This document shows positions 18,488-27,757 of a DNA stretch of 64,000 nt, in pieces. Origin of the DNA: Pseudomonadota bacterium. Its GTDB lineage: Bacteria; Pseudomonadota; Gammaproteobacteria; Acidiferrobacterales; Acidiferrobacteraceae. Under the pieces are notes generated by a model that worked only from the letters and a program-made list of their open reading frames with translations, did no database searches and was not told where the DNA came from. The DNA is taken from assembly GCA_021794595.1 (NCBI GenBank), contig JAJYQN010000133.1, positions 32,775-96,774 of the forward strand, written 5' to 3'. The position numbers and the translations under genes were made by a program. Positions within the stretch are counted from its first letter, which is position 1. The number at the start of each line of letters is the position of its first letter.

Positions 18488-18509
18488 GGGGCCGAAAGGC
18501 CCCTTTTTT
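18488..18509 (+). terminator. Rho-independent terminator of the 78-codon gene
   Basis: GGGGCC-GAAA-GGCCCC followed by six T. A perfect 6-bp GC stem with a GNRA tetraloop. It also separates this gene from the convergent hemL operon. Confidence 0.9.
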
Positions 18510-18590
18510 ATTCCCCACGGGTCCTCAAGGCCAGGCGCAAGGCCGGTCCCGTTCGGCTTTCGGCCCGGGACCTGATGAGGCCCCCAATTC

Positions 18591-19874
18591 TTAGTCCGGT
18601 AGGCGCGCAAACACCCTCTCGGCGGCCGCGACAGTGGCCGCGATATCCTGATCCGTATGGGCGCTCGACACAAACCCGGCCTCGTAGGCAGACGGCGCGA
18701 CATACACCCCTTCCGCGAGCAGACCATGAAAGAAATGCCGAAAGCGATCCACCTTACATGCCATGACCTCTTCATAACCCGTGACCGGCCCTGCGGCAAA
18801 AAAGAGGCCGAACATGCCACCTATATGGTTGGTCGTGAAACTCACGCCCTGCCTTTGGGCTGCGACGTTTAAGCCCTCGGTCAAGGTGCGCACGCGCGCG
18901 CCTAGAGCCTCATAGAAACCGGGGGCGGCCAGTTTCTTCAGGGTCGCAAGGCCGGCGCTCATGGCGATGGGATTCCCGGAGTTGGTGCCGGCCTGAAACA
19001 CGTCGCCATCGGGCAGAAGCCGCTCCATGAGGCGGGCCGGACCGCCGAGGGCTCCTACCGGCAGACCCCCGCCAACGATCTTGCCGAGCGTGGTGAGGTC
19101 GGGCTTTATGCCGAACAAGGCCTGGGCCCCACCGCGAGCCACGCGAAAACCCGTCATCACTTCATCAAATATGAGCAAGGCCTTGTGCCGATCGCAAAGC
19201 CCCCGCAAGCCTTCATGGAAGCCGGGGACCGGCAGCACGCAGTTCATATTGCCAGCGACCGGCTCGACTATGACCGCGGCAATGTCCTGGCTGTGCTGGG
19301 CAAAGAGGGCCGCCACCGACTCGAGATCGTTGAAGCGAGCGACCAGGGTGTGTTGGGCCAGAGCCGCGGGCACCCCGGGCGAGGTGGGCACACCGAGCGT
19401 TAAGGCGCCGGACCCCGCCTTAACCAGCAAGGAGTCGGGGTGGCCATGATAACCGCCCTCGAACTTTACGATCTTATCGCGACCCGTGACGGCCCGGGCT
19501 AGGCGAATCGCGGTCATCGTGGCCTCGGTCCCGGAGCTCACGAACCGGAGCCTCTCCAAATTCGGCATAGCAGCGGCGATCTCGTCTGCTAACGCCGTCT
19601 CAAGCTCTGTCGGGGTCCCGAAGGCCAGACCGCGGGCGGCCGCCGCGCTCACCGCGCGCACGACGTCCGGATCGGCATGGCCCAAGATCAAGGGGCCCCA
19701 AGCCCCGACAAAATCGATATAGCGGTGGCCATCCAGGTCCCAGAGATAGGCGCCCTGGCCCCGCTCCATAAAGATCGGCTCGCCCCCGACCCCCTTAAAG
19801 GCCCGCACCGGGGAATTCACGCCCCCGGGGATGCGTTGTTTGGCGCGCACAAAGGCCTCGTGACTCCGGTTCAT
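18591..19874 (-). CDS. hemL: Glutamate-1-semialdehyde 2,1-aminomutase
   Basis: PLP enzyme that makes 5-aminolevulinate, the first committed tetrapyrrole precursor. 427 residues; [15 protein letters not shown] at the start, the [17 protein letters not shown] block, FDEVMTGFR, and the PLP-lysine region [15 protein letters not shown]. The ATG at 19874 overlaps the thiE stop (ATGA), so a longer in-frame extension to 20174 is rejected. Last gene of hemH-thiD-thiE-hemL. Confidence 0.97.
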   Translation of the reverse strand: MNRSHEAFVRAKQRIPGGVNSPVRAFKGVGGEPIFMERGQGAYLWDLDGHRYIDFVGAWGPLILGHADPDVVRAVSAAAARGLAFGTPTELETALADEIAAAMPNLERLRFVSSGTEATMTAIRLARAVTGRDKIVKFEGGYHGHPDSLLVKAGSGALTLGVPTSPGVPAALAQHTLVARFNDLESVAALFAQHSQDIAAVIVEPVAGNMNCVLPVPGFHEGLRGLCDRHKALLIFDEVMTGFRVARGGAQALFGIKPDLTTLGKIVGGGLPVGALGGPARLMERLLPDGDVFQAGTNSGNPIAMSAGLATLKKLAAPGFYEALGARVRTLTEGLNVAAQRQGVSFTTNHIGGMFGLFFAAGPVTGYEEVMACKVDRFRHFFHGLLAEGVYVAPSAYEAGFVSSAHTDQDIAATVAAAERVFARLPD

Positions 19875-20485
19875 GACTGCTCCTCGAAAAGATGCTGATA
19901 GGCACGGGCCGCGCCCGTAATGTCGTCGCTGCCAAACACGCCGTCGACCACCGCCAAAGCCGAGGCCCCGGCCGTGATCAGGGGACCTGCGTTCTCCGGC
20001 AAGATGCCGCCTATGGCGACAAGCGGCTTGCCCAAGGATCGGGCGGCCACCAACAGATCGGGGGTCGCGCGGACCGCATGCGGCTTGGTGCGCGATGGGA
20101 AAAAACGGCCGAAGGCCAGATAATCGGCGCCTTGCAGCGCGGCCGCGCGCGCGCGGGCAAGGCTCGCATAACAAGAGGCCCCGATAATGGCATGCGCTCC
20201 CAGCGCGGACCGGGCCTCTATGATGTCGCCGTCCTCTTCGCCGAGATGTACGCCGTCGGCCCCGGAGCTGCGGGCAAGTTCGACATCGTCGTTCACGATC
20301 ACCGGCACGCCGAAGGCATGGCCCAAGGACACCAAGCGCCGGGCCGTCTCAAGGGAGAGCCGCGGGTCCTTGCAACGGAGCTGAAGCATGCGCGCGCCGC
20401 CCCGCAAGGCGGCCTCGACCCGGGCTGCACCCCCCTCGCCACAGCAGCGAGCGTCCGTCACGACGTAGAGGCCGCGAATCCTCAA
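19871..20485 (-). CDS. thiE: Thiamine-phosphate synthase
   Basis: Joins HMP-pyrophosphate and the thiazole phosphate into thiamine monophosphate. The 204-residue TIM barrel shows [33 protein letters not shown], a phosphate loop [10 protein letters not shown], and LVAIGGI. The start is taken as the TTG at 20485 that overlaps the thiD stop (TTGA); the longer frame to 20557 would lie inside thiD. The stop overlaps the hemL ATG. Confidence 0.93.
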   Translation of the reverse strand: MRIRGLYVVTDARCCGEGGAARVEAALRGGARMLQLRCKDPRLSLETARRLVSLGHAFGVPVIVNDDVELARSSGADGVHLGEEDGDIIEARSALGAHAIIGASCYASLARARAAALQGADYLAFGRFFPSRTKPHAVRATPDLLVAARSLGKPLVAIGGILPENAGPLITAGASALAVVDGVFGSDDITGAARAYQHLFEEQS

Positions 20486-21282
20486 TCGAAGCCGTCTCCC
20501 TCTTCGCGAGCCCAGAACAAGCGATCCGGTATTGCCTGCCCCACCCCTAAACGCCACGCCTTCTCGAGCGTCTTAAACGTGTATTCCTGGGCCTGAATGA
20601 TGGCATTGACGGGCTCTAGGCCTTGCGCCAAGACGGCCGCGCAAGCCGACGCGAGCGTGCATCCCGATCCGTGGTATTCCCCGGGTAGACGCCTACAGCT
20701 GAGCCGCTCGAGCAATTTCCGATGCCCATAAAGGAGATTCACCACGGTCTCGGTCGGCTCATGGGTACCGCTTATGAGCACATAGCGAGACCCAAACGAC
20801 ATCAGCCCTTGGGCACAGGCCTCGAGGGTGTCGGCCTCCGGCACCAAGCGCCGGGCCTCCCGGCTATTGGGGGTGATCAAAGTGGCCAGCGGACAGAGAA
20901 GCGAACGAAAGCCGGGCTCTAGCGGCTCCTCGCTCAACTCATCGCCGCCGCCGGTACTCAATACCGGGTCCACGACCACGGGGATGTTGGGATAGTCGGC
21001 GATCACCTCGGCGATAGCGCCAAGGTTACTGAGACTCCCCACCATGCCCACCTTGAACGCCGCGACCGGCATGTCCTCGAGGATGGCCCGGGCTTGGGCC
21101 ACGACCAGCGTGGTGTCGATGGCCATGAAGGTCTTGAGACCGAAGGTGTCCTGCACGGTGACTGCGGTGACGACCGGGGCCGGGTGGCAACCCATACTCA
21201 TAAGCGCCCCGGCATCGGCCTGGAGTCCGGCCCCGCCGGTCGGGTCATTGCCGGCAAACACTAACACGATAGGTGGGTTCAC
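20482..21282 (-). CDS. thiD: Hydroxymethylpyrimidine/phosphomethylpyrimidine kinase
   Basis: Ribokinase-fold enzyme that phosphorylates HMP and HMP-P for thiamine synthesis. Seen: FAGNDPTGGAGLQADAGAL at the N-terminus, VTVQDTFG, VVDPVLSTGGG, and the catalytic GSGCTLASACAA region. 266 residues from the GTG at 21282, which overlaps the hemH stop (GTGA). Longer upstream extension lies in hemH and is rejected. Confidence 0.94.
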   Translation of the reverse strand: MNPPIVLVFAGNDPTGGAGLQADAGALMSMGCHPAPVVTAVTVQDTFGLKTFMAIDTTLVVAQARAILEDMPVAAFKVGMVGSLSNLGAIAEVIADYPNIPVVVDPVLSTGGGDELSEEPLEPGFRSLLCPLATLITPNSREARRLVPEADTLEACAQGLMSFGSRYVLISGTHEPTETVVNLLYGHRKLLERLSCRRLPGEYHGSGCTLASACAAVLAQGLEPVNAIIQAQEYTFKTLEKAWRLGVGQAIPDRLFWAREEGDGFD

Positions 21283-22259
21283 AATCGCCTCTCTTCCTGA
21301 AGGGCGGCCCGGGAAAGACGCTCCAAGGCCTTGATAAGCCATGGATTGTCGTTGAGACCGGGCACGACATGGTATTCCCTCACCCCTACTTTCTGAGCCA
21401 GCGCGGCATAGGTCATACCGAGCTCATAGAGGGTCTCGATGTGATCGGACACAAAGGCGATCGGATACACCAGTATCTGGCTCACTCCGGCGCGCCCCTG
21501 GTCGCGAATCACATCGTCTACGTACGGCCTTAGCCACTCACGCGGCCCCACTCGGCTTTGGTAGCACAAGGTGACATGCGGCCAACCCAAGGCGCTTTTC
21601 ACACGCTCGGCGGTTGCCTCGATCTCGCGCTGATAGGGATCACCCCGCTCGATCAACATCTTCGGTACCCCGTGGGCCGACAGGAGCAGACTGATCCGGC
21701 TCGGGTCAGGGTCAGAAAAACGGCCCACCATCGCCTGGATGTCCTCGACAATGCCACGTAAATAATCCTCCTCCTCATACCATGAGCCGATGAATCGGAC
21801 ATCGGGACTGTAGTGGAGGCGGCGACATTGGCGGGTAAATTCGTTGCGCGCGGATCCGCTCGTGGTCAAGGAGTACTGCGGGAACAACGGCAACAGGACC
21901 ACGCGCTCGAAACCGCCCGCCTTAAGAGCCGCGACGACCTCGGCGGTAAAGGGATGCCAGTAACGCATGCACACAAACACCCGCGCCTTCAAATCCGATA
22001 GGGCCTGCTCCAAGGCCCGCGCCTGGTCTTGGGTATTGGCCCCGATTGGAGACGCGCCGCCGAGCGCTGCGTATCCGTGGCTCGCCTCCACCCGTCGGCG
22101 GCGAGCCACCGCATAGGCGAACGCCCGCTGGGTGAGGGGCGCAAGCGGCAACTGAAAGATATCAGGATCGGAAAAAAGGTTGCGCAAGAACGGTTCTACG
22201 GCCGCAAGGCAGTCCGGCCCCCCGAGGTTGCAGAGAACAATGGCGGTGCGCGTCGTCAT
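21279..22259 (-). CDS. hemH: Ferrochelatase
   Basis: Inserts Fe2+ into protoporphyrin IX, the last step of haem synthesis, at the inner membrane. 326 residues from the ATG at 22259. Family landmarks: VLCNLGGPD near the N-terminus, CMRYWHPF, LPLFPQYSLTTSGS, LLLSAHGVP (the conserved His), and a C-terminal VYPIAFVSDHIETLYE. First gene of an operon in which each following start overlaps the previous stop. Confidence 0.96.
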   Translation of the reverse strand: MTTRTAIVLCNLGGPDCLAAVEPFLRNLFSDPDIFQLPLAPLTQRAFAYAVARRRRVEASHGYAALGGASPIGANTQDQARALEQALSDLKARVFVCMRYWHPFTAEVVAALKAGGFERVVLLPLFPQYSLTTSGSARNEFTRQCRRLHYSPDVRFIGSWYEEEDYLRGIVEDIQAMVGRFSDPDPSRISLLLSAHGVPKMLIERGDPYQREIEATAERVKSALGWPHVTLCYQSRVGPREWLRPYVDDVIRDQGRAGVSQILVYPIAFVSDHIETLYELGMTYAALAQKVGVREYHVVPGLNDNPWLIKALERLSRAALQEERRL

Positions 22260-22324
22260 GCGTCTGATTGTACTGCTTGCGACCACGTTTCACGAGAACC
22301 GAAAATCGTGGCAAGATACCTGCT

Positions 22325-22504
22325 ATGAATCCAAATCCCCCAAGAGTCTACATGTGCGTCATTTGCGGTTTCCTCTATGAAGAAGAAAAAGGTCTTCCAG
22401 AACATGGGCTTGCTCCCGGAACGCGGTGGGAGGACGTACCCGAAAACTGGACCTGTCCCGACTGCGGGGCCACCAAAGACGAGTTCGAGATGATCGAGAT
22501 TTAG
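22325..22504 (+). CDS. Rubredoxin
   Basis: 59-residue electron carrier with one iron bound by two CxxCG knuckles: CVICG near residue 11 and CPDCG near residue 44, joined by GLPEHGLAPGTRWEDVPENW. Its electron partner is not evident. It is divergent from hemH, and the next gene starts immediately after its stop. Confidence 0.95.
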   Translation: MNPNPPRVYMCVICGFLYEEEKGLPEHGLAPGTRWEDVPENWTCPDCGATKDEFEMIEI

Positions 22505-22506
22505 CC

Positions 22507-23172
22507 TTGTTCCCGTATGCCCTGGTCCGAAGCCGCAGGCGCCGCACCCTGTGCCTCCAAATCAACCCGGCCGGGGAACTGCGTCTGCTCGTGCCGACAT
22601 CGACCAGCCAAGGCGCCATCGACGCCTTTCTGGACGCGAAGGCGGACTGGATCAAACGGACCCTCAACCGGCTCGACCAGGCGCCAAAGCCACAGCCATT
22701 CGCGACCGGCCTGCCTTTGACCTACCTCGACGAAGTGCTCCATCTTCAGCTCGACTATCGGCCGGGAGGCGCTGCCGTCAAACGCGAGGGCCTCACCGTA
22801 TCGGTGGTCGCGGCGGACGAGGAGCGGGCGCGCGCGGCTCTTGAGGCCTGGTACCGGGAAGCGGCCCGCCATCAGGGCGTGGCCCGCATCATTCATTTTG
22901 CCCCGCTCGTGGGTCGGGCCCCGCAGCACATCCGCATTGCCGGCCAAAAGACCCGCTGGGGCAGCTGTTCGGCGCGCGGGACCATAAGCCTGAACTGGCG
23001 CCTCATGCTGGTCCCCGGGACGCTTTTCGACTATGTCGTCGCCCATGAGCTCTGCCACCTGATCCACGCCCATCACGGCCCGCGATTTTGGCGGGAACTC
23101 GAACGCGTCATGCCCGATTACGAACATCGCCGGCGAGAGCTTCATAAGCGCGGCGCACAGCTCAGCTTTTAG
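22507..23172 (+). CDS. YgjP-family (DUF45/M48-like) metallopeptidase-fold protein
   Basis: About 221 residues. The zinc site is clear: VVAHELCHLIHAHHGPRFW (HELCH plus a downstream His) near residue 180, preceded by KTRWGSCS, the DUF45 signature. E. coli YgjP is reported as a UTP pyrophosphatase, although the fold is protease-like. The start is taken as the TTG at 22507, three bases after the rubredoxin stop; a longer frame overlaps rubredoxin. Probably co-transcribed with rubredoxin. Confidence 0.88.
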   Translation: MFPYALVRSRRRRTLCLQINPAGELRLLVPTSTSQGAIDAFLDAKADWIKRTLNRLDQAPKPQPFATGLPLTYLDEVLHLQLDYRPGGAAVKREGLTVSVVAADEERARAALEAWYREAARHQGVARIIHFAPLVGRAPQHIRIAGQKTRWGSCSARGTISLNWRLMLVPGTLFDYVVAHELCHLIHAHHGPRFWRELERVMPDYEHRRRELHKRGAQLSF

Positions 23173-23325
23173 GCCGATATCCCGGCCCCCAAGGCCAGAA
23201 GAAATGTGAGCGGGTGTGTTGCTCCGCCCGCAGGGCCCGTGTACCTTAAGGGCCTCGTATTGGGGGCAGACACCTGCGACCCTGTCCGGAGAACGCATGC
23301 CGGGACAGAGCACAGAGAACACAGC

Positions 23326-23979
23326 ATGGATAGTCAAAGAGTTTGTGACAACGCCATCCAATCCCCACAAGAAGAGCTCGCAAACAGCGCCTTACACGGA
23401 CTCGGTCTGCTACTGGCCGTAACCGGCGCCTTCGTGTTGGTCGATGAGGCGGCCTACGGTGGCCAAGGGTTGAGGCTTTTTTGCGCCACCATTTTTGCCG
23501 TGACCATGGTCGTTTTGTACGGAACGTCGACCCTTTATCATGTCCTGAGGCAGGGGCCCGCCAAGGACCGCCTTCAGCGCCTGGACCGCACCGCGATTGC
23601 CTTCCTGATAGCGGGGACTTACACGCCCGTGGCCTTGCTCATGGTGCGCGGCGCTCTCGGGGTCTTTCTGTGCCTTGGTGAGTGGCTCCTGGTAGCGGTC
23701 GCCGTGGCGCTCATGGTGCGCGACCCGCAGAATTACCCTCGCCATTCGGCCTGGCTCTACCAAGGGATGGGGTGGCTTACAGCCTTTGGGGCGAGACCCC
23801 TTTTTCAACATGCGGCGATGCCCGTTCTTGCGGCCCTCGCCTTTGGTGGTGCATGGTACATAGCTGGCGTGCTATTTTTAGTCCACGATCGCATCAAATA
23901 TTTTCATGCGATCTCCCATGTTTGCGCGTTGCTTGGGACCGCCTTTCAGTTCTGGGCCATAAGCCAGTATCTCGGCTAG
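23326..23979 (+). CDS. Hemolysin III / YqfA-family membrane protein
   Basis: 217 residues with about seven transmembrane segments; the PAQR-like family signature includes ELANSALHGLGLLLA near the N-terminus, YGTSTLYHV, RLDRTAIAFLIAGTYTP, and a C-terminal HAISHVCALLGTAFQF. These His/Asp positions form the metal site of the PAQR/hemolysin III superfamily, which is linked to membrane-lipid homeostasis. The ATG at 23326 is chosen because conserved sequence begins just after it. Confidence 0.92.
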   Translation: MDSQRVCDNAIQSPQEELANSALHGLGLLLAVTGAFVLVDEAAYGGQGLRLFCATIFAVTMVVLYGTSTLYHVLRQGPAKDRLQRLDRTAIAFLIAGTYTPVALLMVRGALGVFLCLGEWLLVAVAVALMVRDPQNYPRHSAWLYQGMGWLTAFGARPLFQHAAMPVLAALAFGGAWYIAGVLFLVHDRIKYFHAISHVCALLGTAFQFWAISQYLG

Positions 23980-24121
23980 GGCCACGGGCCCGCGCACAAA
24001 CGCGGTTTGAGACCCCGAGCATGAGCCGTCGTCTTGACTCGATCGAACGGGCGGCATCGCTACCATCATTCGCACACACGCGAGAAACGTGATGACAGAA
24101 CATCGCCCTTCAGGGGAAACC

Positions 24122-25435
24122 ATGCAAGAGTGTTGCGACGTCCTGATCATAGGGGGAGGCCCGGGCGGCTCTACGGTCGCGGCCCTTCTTGCCGAACGGG
24201 GCTATCGGGTCGTGTTGGCCGAAAAGAGCCGCCACCCGCGATTTCATATCGGCGAGTCTCTGCTGCCGGCCAACCTTCCATTATTCGATAAACTCGGGGT
24301 CGGCGAGGCGGTCAAGTCCATCGGCATGGAGAAGTGGGGCGCCGAATTCGTGTCGCCGTGGCATCCGGGCAACTGCCAGATTTTTCAATTTGCCGACGCC
24401 TGGAACAAGACTATGCCGTATGCCTACCAAGTGCGGCGCTCAGAGCTGGATGACATCTTGTTTCGTAACGCGGCCTCCAAGGGCGCGGTGACCCTGGAGG
24501 AGTGTCGGGTCCGTGACGTAAGTTTTGGGCCGAAGGGAGAGGGCGCCCTCGTCAAGGCCGAGCAGGCCGGCGGCCACCGGGAATTTCGGGCGCGGTTTGT
24601 GGTCGACGCCTCGGGGCGCGATACATTTTTCGGGAACCGTTTGCGCAACAAACAGCGTAACAAACGCCACAACACCTCGGCGCTTTACGCGCACTTCCGG
24701 GGAGCCCTACGCAATGAAGGCCAGGCCGAGGGGAATATTTCGATATATTGGTTCGATCACGGTTGGTTTTGGGCGATCCCGCTCACGAACGGGATCACAA
24801 GCATCGGGGCGGTGGTGTGGCCGTATTACATGAAGACCCGGTCAAAACCGGTGGAGGCCTTCTTCTATGACACTATCGCCCAGTGCCCGGCGTTGACAGC
24901 TCGCCTCGCACACGCCGAGCGGGTATCGGACGTTGAGGCGACCGGGAACTTTTCCTACAGCTGTAAGCGGGCGTCGGGGCCCGGTTACCTTCTTCTCGGG
25001 GACGCATTTTCGTTCGTCGATCCGGTCTTCTCCTCGGGGGTCATGCTCGCCATGCACGGCGGGTTCTTAGCCGCCGATACCATAGCCACATGCCTTGGCA
25101 CCCCTAAAAAGGCCAGTGCCGCCCTGCGCCGTTACGACCGGGAGCTGCAACGAGGACCGCGCGAATTTTCTTGGTTCATTTATCGCGCGAACCACCCGAG
25201 CCTACGCGACCTATTCATGAACCCCAACAATATTTTTCGCGTGAAAGAGGCCTTGTTGTCGGTATTGGCGGGCGACATATTCGGGTCGACCCCCATCAGA
25301 CGATCGTTGGCGACCTTTAAGGTCCTATACTATCTGCACGCCCTTCGAAATCTCCGGCGCTCGCTGGCCGTCTGGAAAGACCGTCGTCGCCGGCAACGGG
25401 CGGACCGAAACGAGCCCGCATCGGTCAGCTCCTGA
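24122..25435 (+). CDS. FAD-dependent halogenase-like / geranylgeranyl-reductase-type oxidoreductase
   Basis: 437-residue flavoprotein with an N-terminal dinucleotide fold (DVLIIGGGPGGSTVAALLAE), the FHIGESLLP segment typical of the flavin-dependent halogenase group, VVDASGR, and LLGDAFSFVDPVFSSGV for the second FAD contact. The Trp-x-Trp-x-Ile-Pro motif that marks true halogenases reads WFWAIPL here: the W-x-W-x-I-P spacing is not kept exactly, so halogenation is doubtful. AGGGGA before 24122 selects this start. It precedes aryl-polyene-like genes, whose clusters sometimes include such flavoproteins. Confidence 0.85.
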   Translation: MQECCDVLIIGGGPGGSTVAALLAERGYRVVLAEKSRHPRFHIGESLLPANLPLFDKLGVGEAVKSIGMEKWGAEFVSPWHPGNCQIFQFADAWNKTMPYAYQVRRSELDDILFRNAASKGAVTLEECRVRDVSFGPKGEGALVKAEQAGGHREFRARFVVDASGRDTFFGNRLRNKQRNKRHNTSALYAHFRGALRNEGQAEGNISIYWFDHGWFWAIPLTNGITSIGAVVWPYYMKTRSKPVEAFFYDTIAQCPALTARLAHAERVSDVEATGNFSYSCKRASGPGYLLLGDAFSFVDPVFSSGVMLAMHGGFLAADTIATCLGTPKKASAALRRYDRELQRGPREFSWFIYRANHPSLRDLFMNPNNIFRVKEALLSVLAGDIFGSTPIRRSLATFKVLYYLHALRNLRRSLAVWKDRRRRQRADRNEPASVSS

Positions 25436-25528
25436 TGGCCCACAAACAGGGCCGGGGAGATGGCCAACGAAAAAAGGGTGCGCAAACGGCGACCGGGGCG
25501 ACCTTCCGCACGCCCGCCTCGCCCTTGG

Positions 25529-25563
25529 GGCAGGCCTGGTTGGGGGTAGCTACCAGGCCTGCC
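25529..25563. repeat. Strong 12-bp inverted repeat
   Basis: GGCAGGCCTGGT - 11-nt loop - ACCAGGCCTGCC, with no mismatch. It lies between the flavoprotein and the glycosyltransferase, both on the plus strand. There is no T run, so it is not a canonical terminator on either strand. It may be an mRNA processing/stabilising hairpin or a REP-type element. Confidence 0.8.
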
Positions 25564-25643
25564 GCCCCATTGACCTCATCGATTCTGGGCCTAGGATGTG
25601 CGTGGCGGCGCGGGCCGTTTCTGGGGTCGGCGTAGGTCCTGTT

Positions 25644-26399
25644 ATGCCGACCCCCTCGCGCACGCATCTGGTACTTATCCCTAGCTACAATCCGGGGCCC
25701 AAGGTCTACGATACCGTAATGGAAGCCCTGCGCTCTTGGCTACCGGTATGGGTCGTGGTCGATGGCAGCCGGGACGGGACGGCCGAGGGCCTTTTGGGCA
25801 TGATGAAAGAACACCCCGGGCTTTCGGTGATCGTTCTCCCGGACAATCGCGGCAAGGGCGCCGCAGTCTTGGCAGGTCTCGGAGCCGCGCGTAAGCAAGG
25901 GTACACGCACCTGCTCTGTCTCGATTCAGACGGCCAACATCCCGCTCACCTCATTCCGGAGTTCATGCAAGCGTCCGAGGCCCAGCCGGAGGCCATGGTG
26001 TTGGGCGTGCCCTTATTCGATAGCAGGGCACCACGCGCTCGCGTCTACTGGCGGCGGCTCTCAAACCTCTGCGTGGACCTCGAGACGATGGGTCGGCACA
26101 TAGGCGACTCGCTGTTTGGTTTTCGTGTGTACCCCGTAGAACCATTGTATCAAGTCATGACGCGGCATCGCGCCATGCGGCGCTTCGACTTTGACCCCGA
26201 GGCCGCGGTGCGTCTCGTGTGGCAGGGAGTGCCAACCATCAATATCCCGGCCCCGGTTCGCTATTTCACCAAGAGCGAAGGCGGCGTCTCGCATTTCCGT
26301 TATGCGCGCGACAACGTACTTTTGACGAAGATGCACCTCCGGCTGCTCGCGGGCCTCTTGTGGCGTTTGCCGAGGTTTATCAGGAAAACCTGGGGCTAG
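25644..26399 (+). CDS. Family 2 glycosyltransferase, ApeJ-like
   Basis: 251-residue GT-A glycosyltransferase: LIPSYNPG at the start, VVVDGSRDGT, LPDNRGKGAAVLAGL, the DXD-type LCLDSDGQH near residue 95, and DSLFGFRVYP. The last segment resembles the glycosyltransferase half of aryl-polyene ApeJ proteins, but the acyltransferase half is absent. It is convergent with the ApeQ-like gene. The sugar donor is unknown. Start at the ATG 25644. Confidence 0.85.
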   Translation: MPTPSRTHLVLIPSYNPGPKVYDTVMEALRSWLPVWVVVDGSRDGTAEGLLGMMKEHPGLSVIVLPDNRGKGAAVLAGLGAARKQGYTHLLCLDSDGQHPAHLIPEFMQASEAQPEAMVLGVPLFDSRAPRARVYWRRLSNLCVDLETMGRHIGDSLFGFRVYPVEPLYQVMTRHRAMRRFDFDPEAAVRLVWQGVPTINIPAPVRYFTKSEGGVSHFRYARDNVLLTKMHLRLLAGLLWRLPRFIRKTWG

Positions 26400-26434
26400 G
26401 GCCTTTTTCTCCCGCCACGCAAGCCGCTTGTCCC

Positions 26435-27160
26435 TTAGCCCATTCCGCCATTTACGGAGATCACTTGGCCCGTGATATAGGCGGCCTGATCGGAGGCGAG
26501 GAAACCGACCAGATCCGCCACCTCGCAAGGCTCACCGGCCCGCTTCATGGGAACCATGCGGCCAATATCCTCCGCACTAAACGCACTACTCATGGGCGTG
26601 GCGATAATGCCGGGCGCAACCGAATTGACGGTGATGCCGCGGCTTGCGACCTCAAGGGCCAAGGACTTGCCGGCGGCATGGAGGCCGCCCTTGGCGGCGG
26701 CATAATTGGCCTGGCCGCGATTACCTAAGATCCCGGCCACCGAAGTGACGTTGATAATCCGCCCCCAACGGGTCCGGATCATGGGCAAGAGCAAGGGCTG
26801 AACGACATGAAAGAACCCGTTCAAGGACACATCGAGCACCCGCTGCCATTGTCCAATAGTCATGCCGGCCAAGACCGCATCGTCGTGTATGCCGGCGTTG
26901 TGAACGAGCACCTGGATGGGTCCCGCCTTGAGGATCGCGTCCAGGGCCGCGGTCGTAGCCTCGCGGTCCGTCACGTCGAAAACCACGACCGAGGCGAGAC
27001 CGCCTGCACTGCTTAACTCGGCCGCCAAGGTCTCTGCGGCGGGTACGTGGGCGTGGGCGTGGCACAGGAGCTCATAGCCATCGGCCGCAAGCCGACGACA
27101 AATAGCCGCCCCTATGCCGCCGCTGGCGCCGGTGACAAGTGCCCGCTTTGCCGAAGTCAT
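26435..27160 (-). CDS. 3-oxoacyl-ACP reductase, ApeQ/FabG-like
   Basis: 241-residue short-chain dehydrogenase: NADP loop TGASGGIGAAI, NAG near residue 89, and catalytic Ser-Tyr-Lys in TSVAGILGNRGQANYAAAK. It would reduce the beta-keto group during polyene chain growth. It overlaps the upstream dehydratase by four bases and is the last gene of the operon. Assignment to the polyene pathway rather than general fatty-acid synthesis rests on its neighbours. Confidence 0.93.
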   Translation of the reverse strand: MTSAKRALVTGASGGIGAAICRRLAADGYELLCHAHAHVPAAETLAAELSSAGGLASVVVFDVTDREATTAALDAILKAGPIQVLVHNAGIHDDAVLAGMTIGQWQRVLDVSLNGFFHVVQPLLLPMIRTRWGRIINVTSVAGILGNRGQANYAAAKGGLHAAGKSLALEVASRGITVNSVAPGIIATPMSSAFSAEDIGRMVPMKRAGEPCEVADLVGFLASDQAAYITGQVISVNGGMG

Positions 27161-27657
27161 GTCGGGACCTCCGCGTCGACAGGGCGGGGGCGATGGGCGA
27201 AGACCACGGTGGCGCGACCGGACAACAAGAGGGCGCCGTCAGCCTCTAGGCGAAAGTCATACATAGCCGCGCCCGCGTCCCGACCGAGCGAGCGACAAAC
27301 GATGACAAGCTCGCTCTCGATCAGATCCAAGGTCTCGACCTCGAACTGGACATGGCGCAGCCCGACCAAGGCCCCGGGGAGCGGCGCCAAAGACGGCACG
27401 ATGGGTAAAGCGCCATGGACCGCCATGGCCTGAGCTGCGTACTCGACGCCACAAGCCGCGCCCAAACGCCCATGCGCGCGCAAGGGATGGTCGAGAGCGC
27501 GATGACTCGTGGCCAGACACTCGATTCGATCCTGGTCAAAGTACGTCACCCCGGCCAGCAGGCACATGTCGCCGCTGTGGGGGATAAGACGCCGCAGGGT
27601 TTCGTGATCGACCACGAATCGCCGCTGCGCGGCGGATCGCATCTCGTGTGTATTCAT
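27157..27657 (-). CDS. Hot-dog 3-hydroxyacyl-ACP dehydratase, ApeP-like
   Basis: 166-residue protein with the ApeP-type start LRRLIPHSGDMCLL near residue 20 and GVEYAAQAMAVHGAL, where the glutamate sits on the hot-dog helix. It would remove water from 3-hydroxyacyl-ACP to give the conjugated polyene. A longer frame extends to 27873 inside the next gene; an intermediate ATG exists at 27699. The ATG at 27657 is the best compromise. Confidence 0.8.
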   Translation of the reverse strand: MNTHEMRSAAQRRFVVDHETLRRLIPHSGDMCLLAGVTYFDQDRIECLATSHRALDHPLRAHGRLGAACGVEYAAQAMAVHGALPIVPSLAPLPGALVGLRHVQFEVETLDLIESELVIVCRSLGRDAGAAMYDFRLEADGALLLSGRATVVFAHRPRPVDAEVPT

Positions 27658-27757
27658 AGAGGGCCCTCTCGCCGCCCCGAAATCCGCGAATAAGACCATC
27701 CCGGGCTCGCGCTCTCGCCCCGGGCTCGCCACCGGCCCATCGCCCAAAGCGCCGGGG

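Noticed and set aside
19875..20174. N-terminal extension of hemL to 527 codons
   Set aside because: The extra 100 residues overlap thiE and have no HemL similarity; the ATG at 19874 fits the ATGA overlap.
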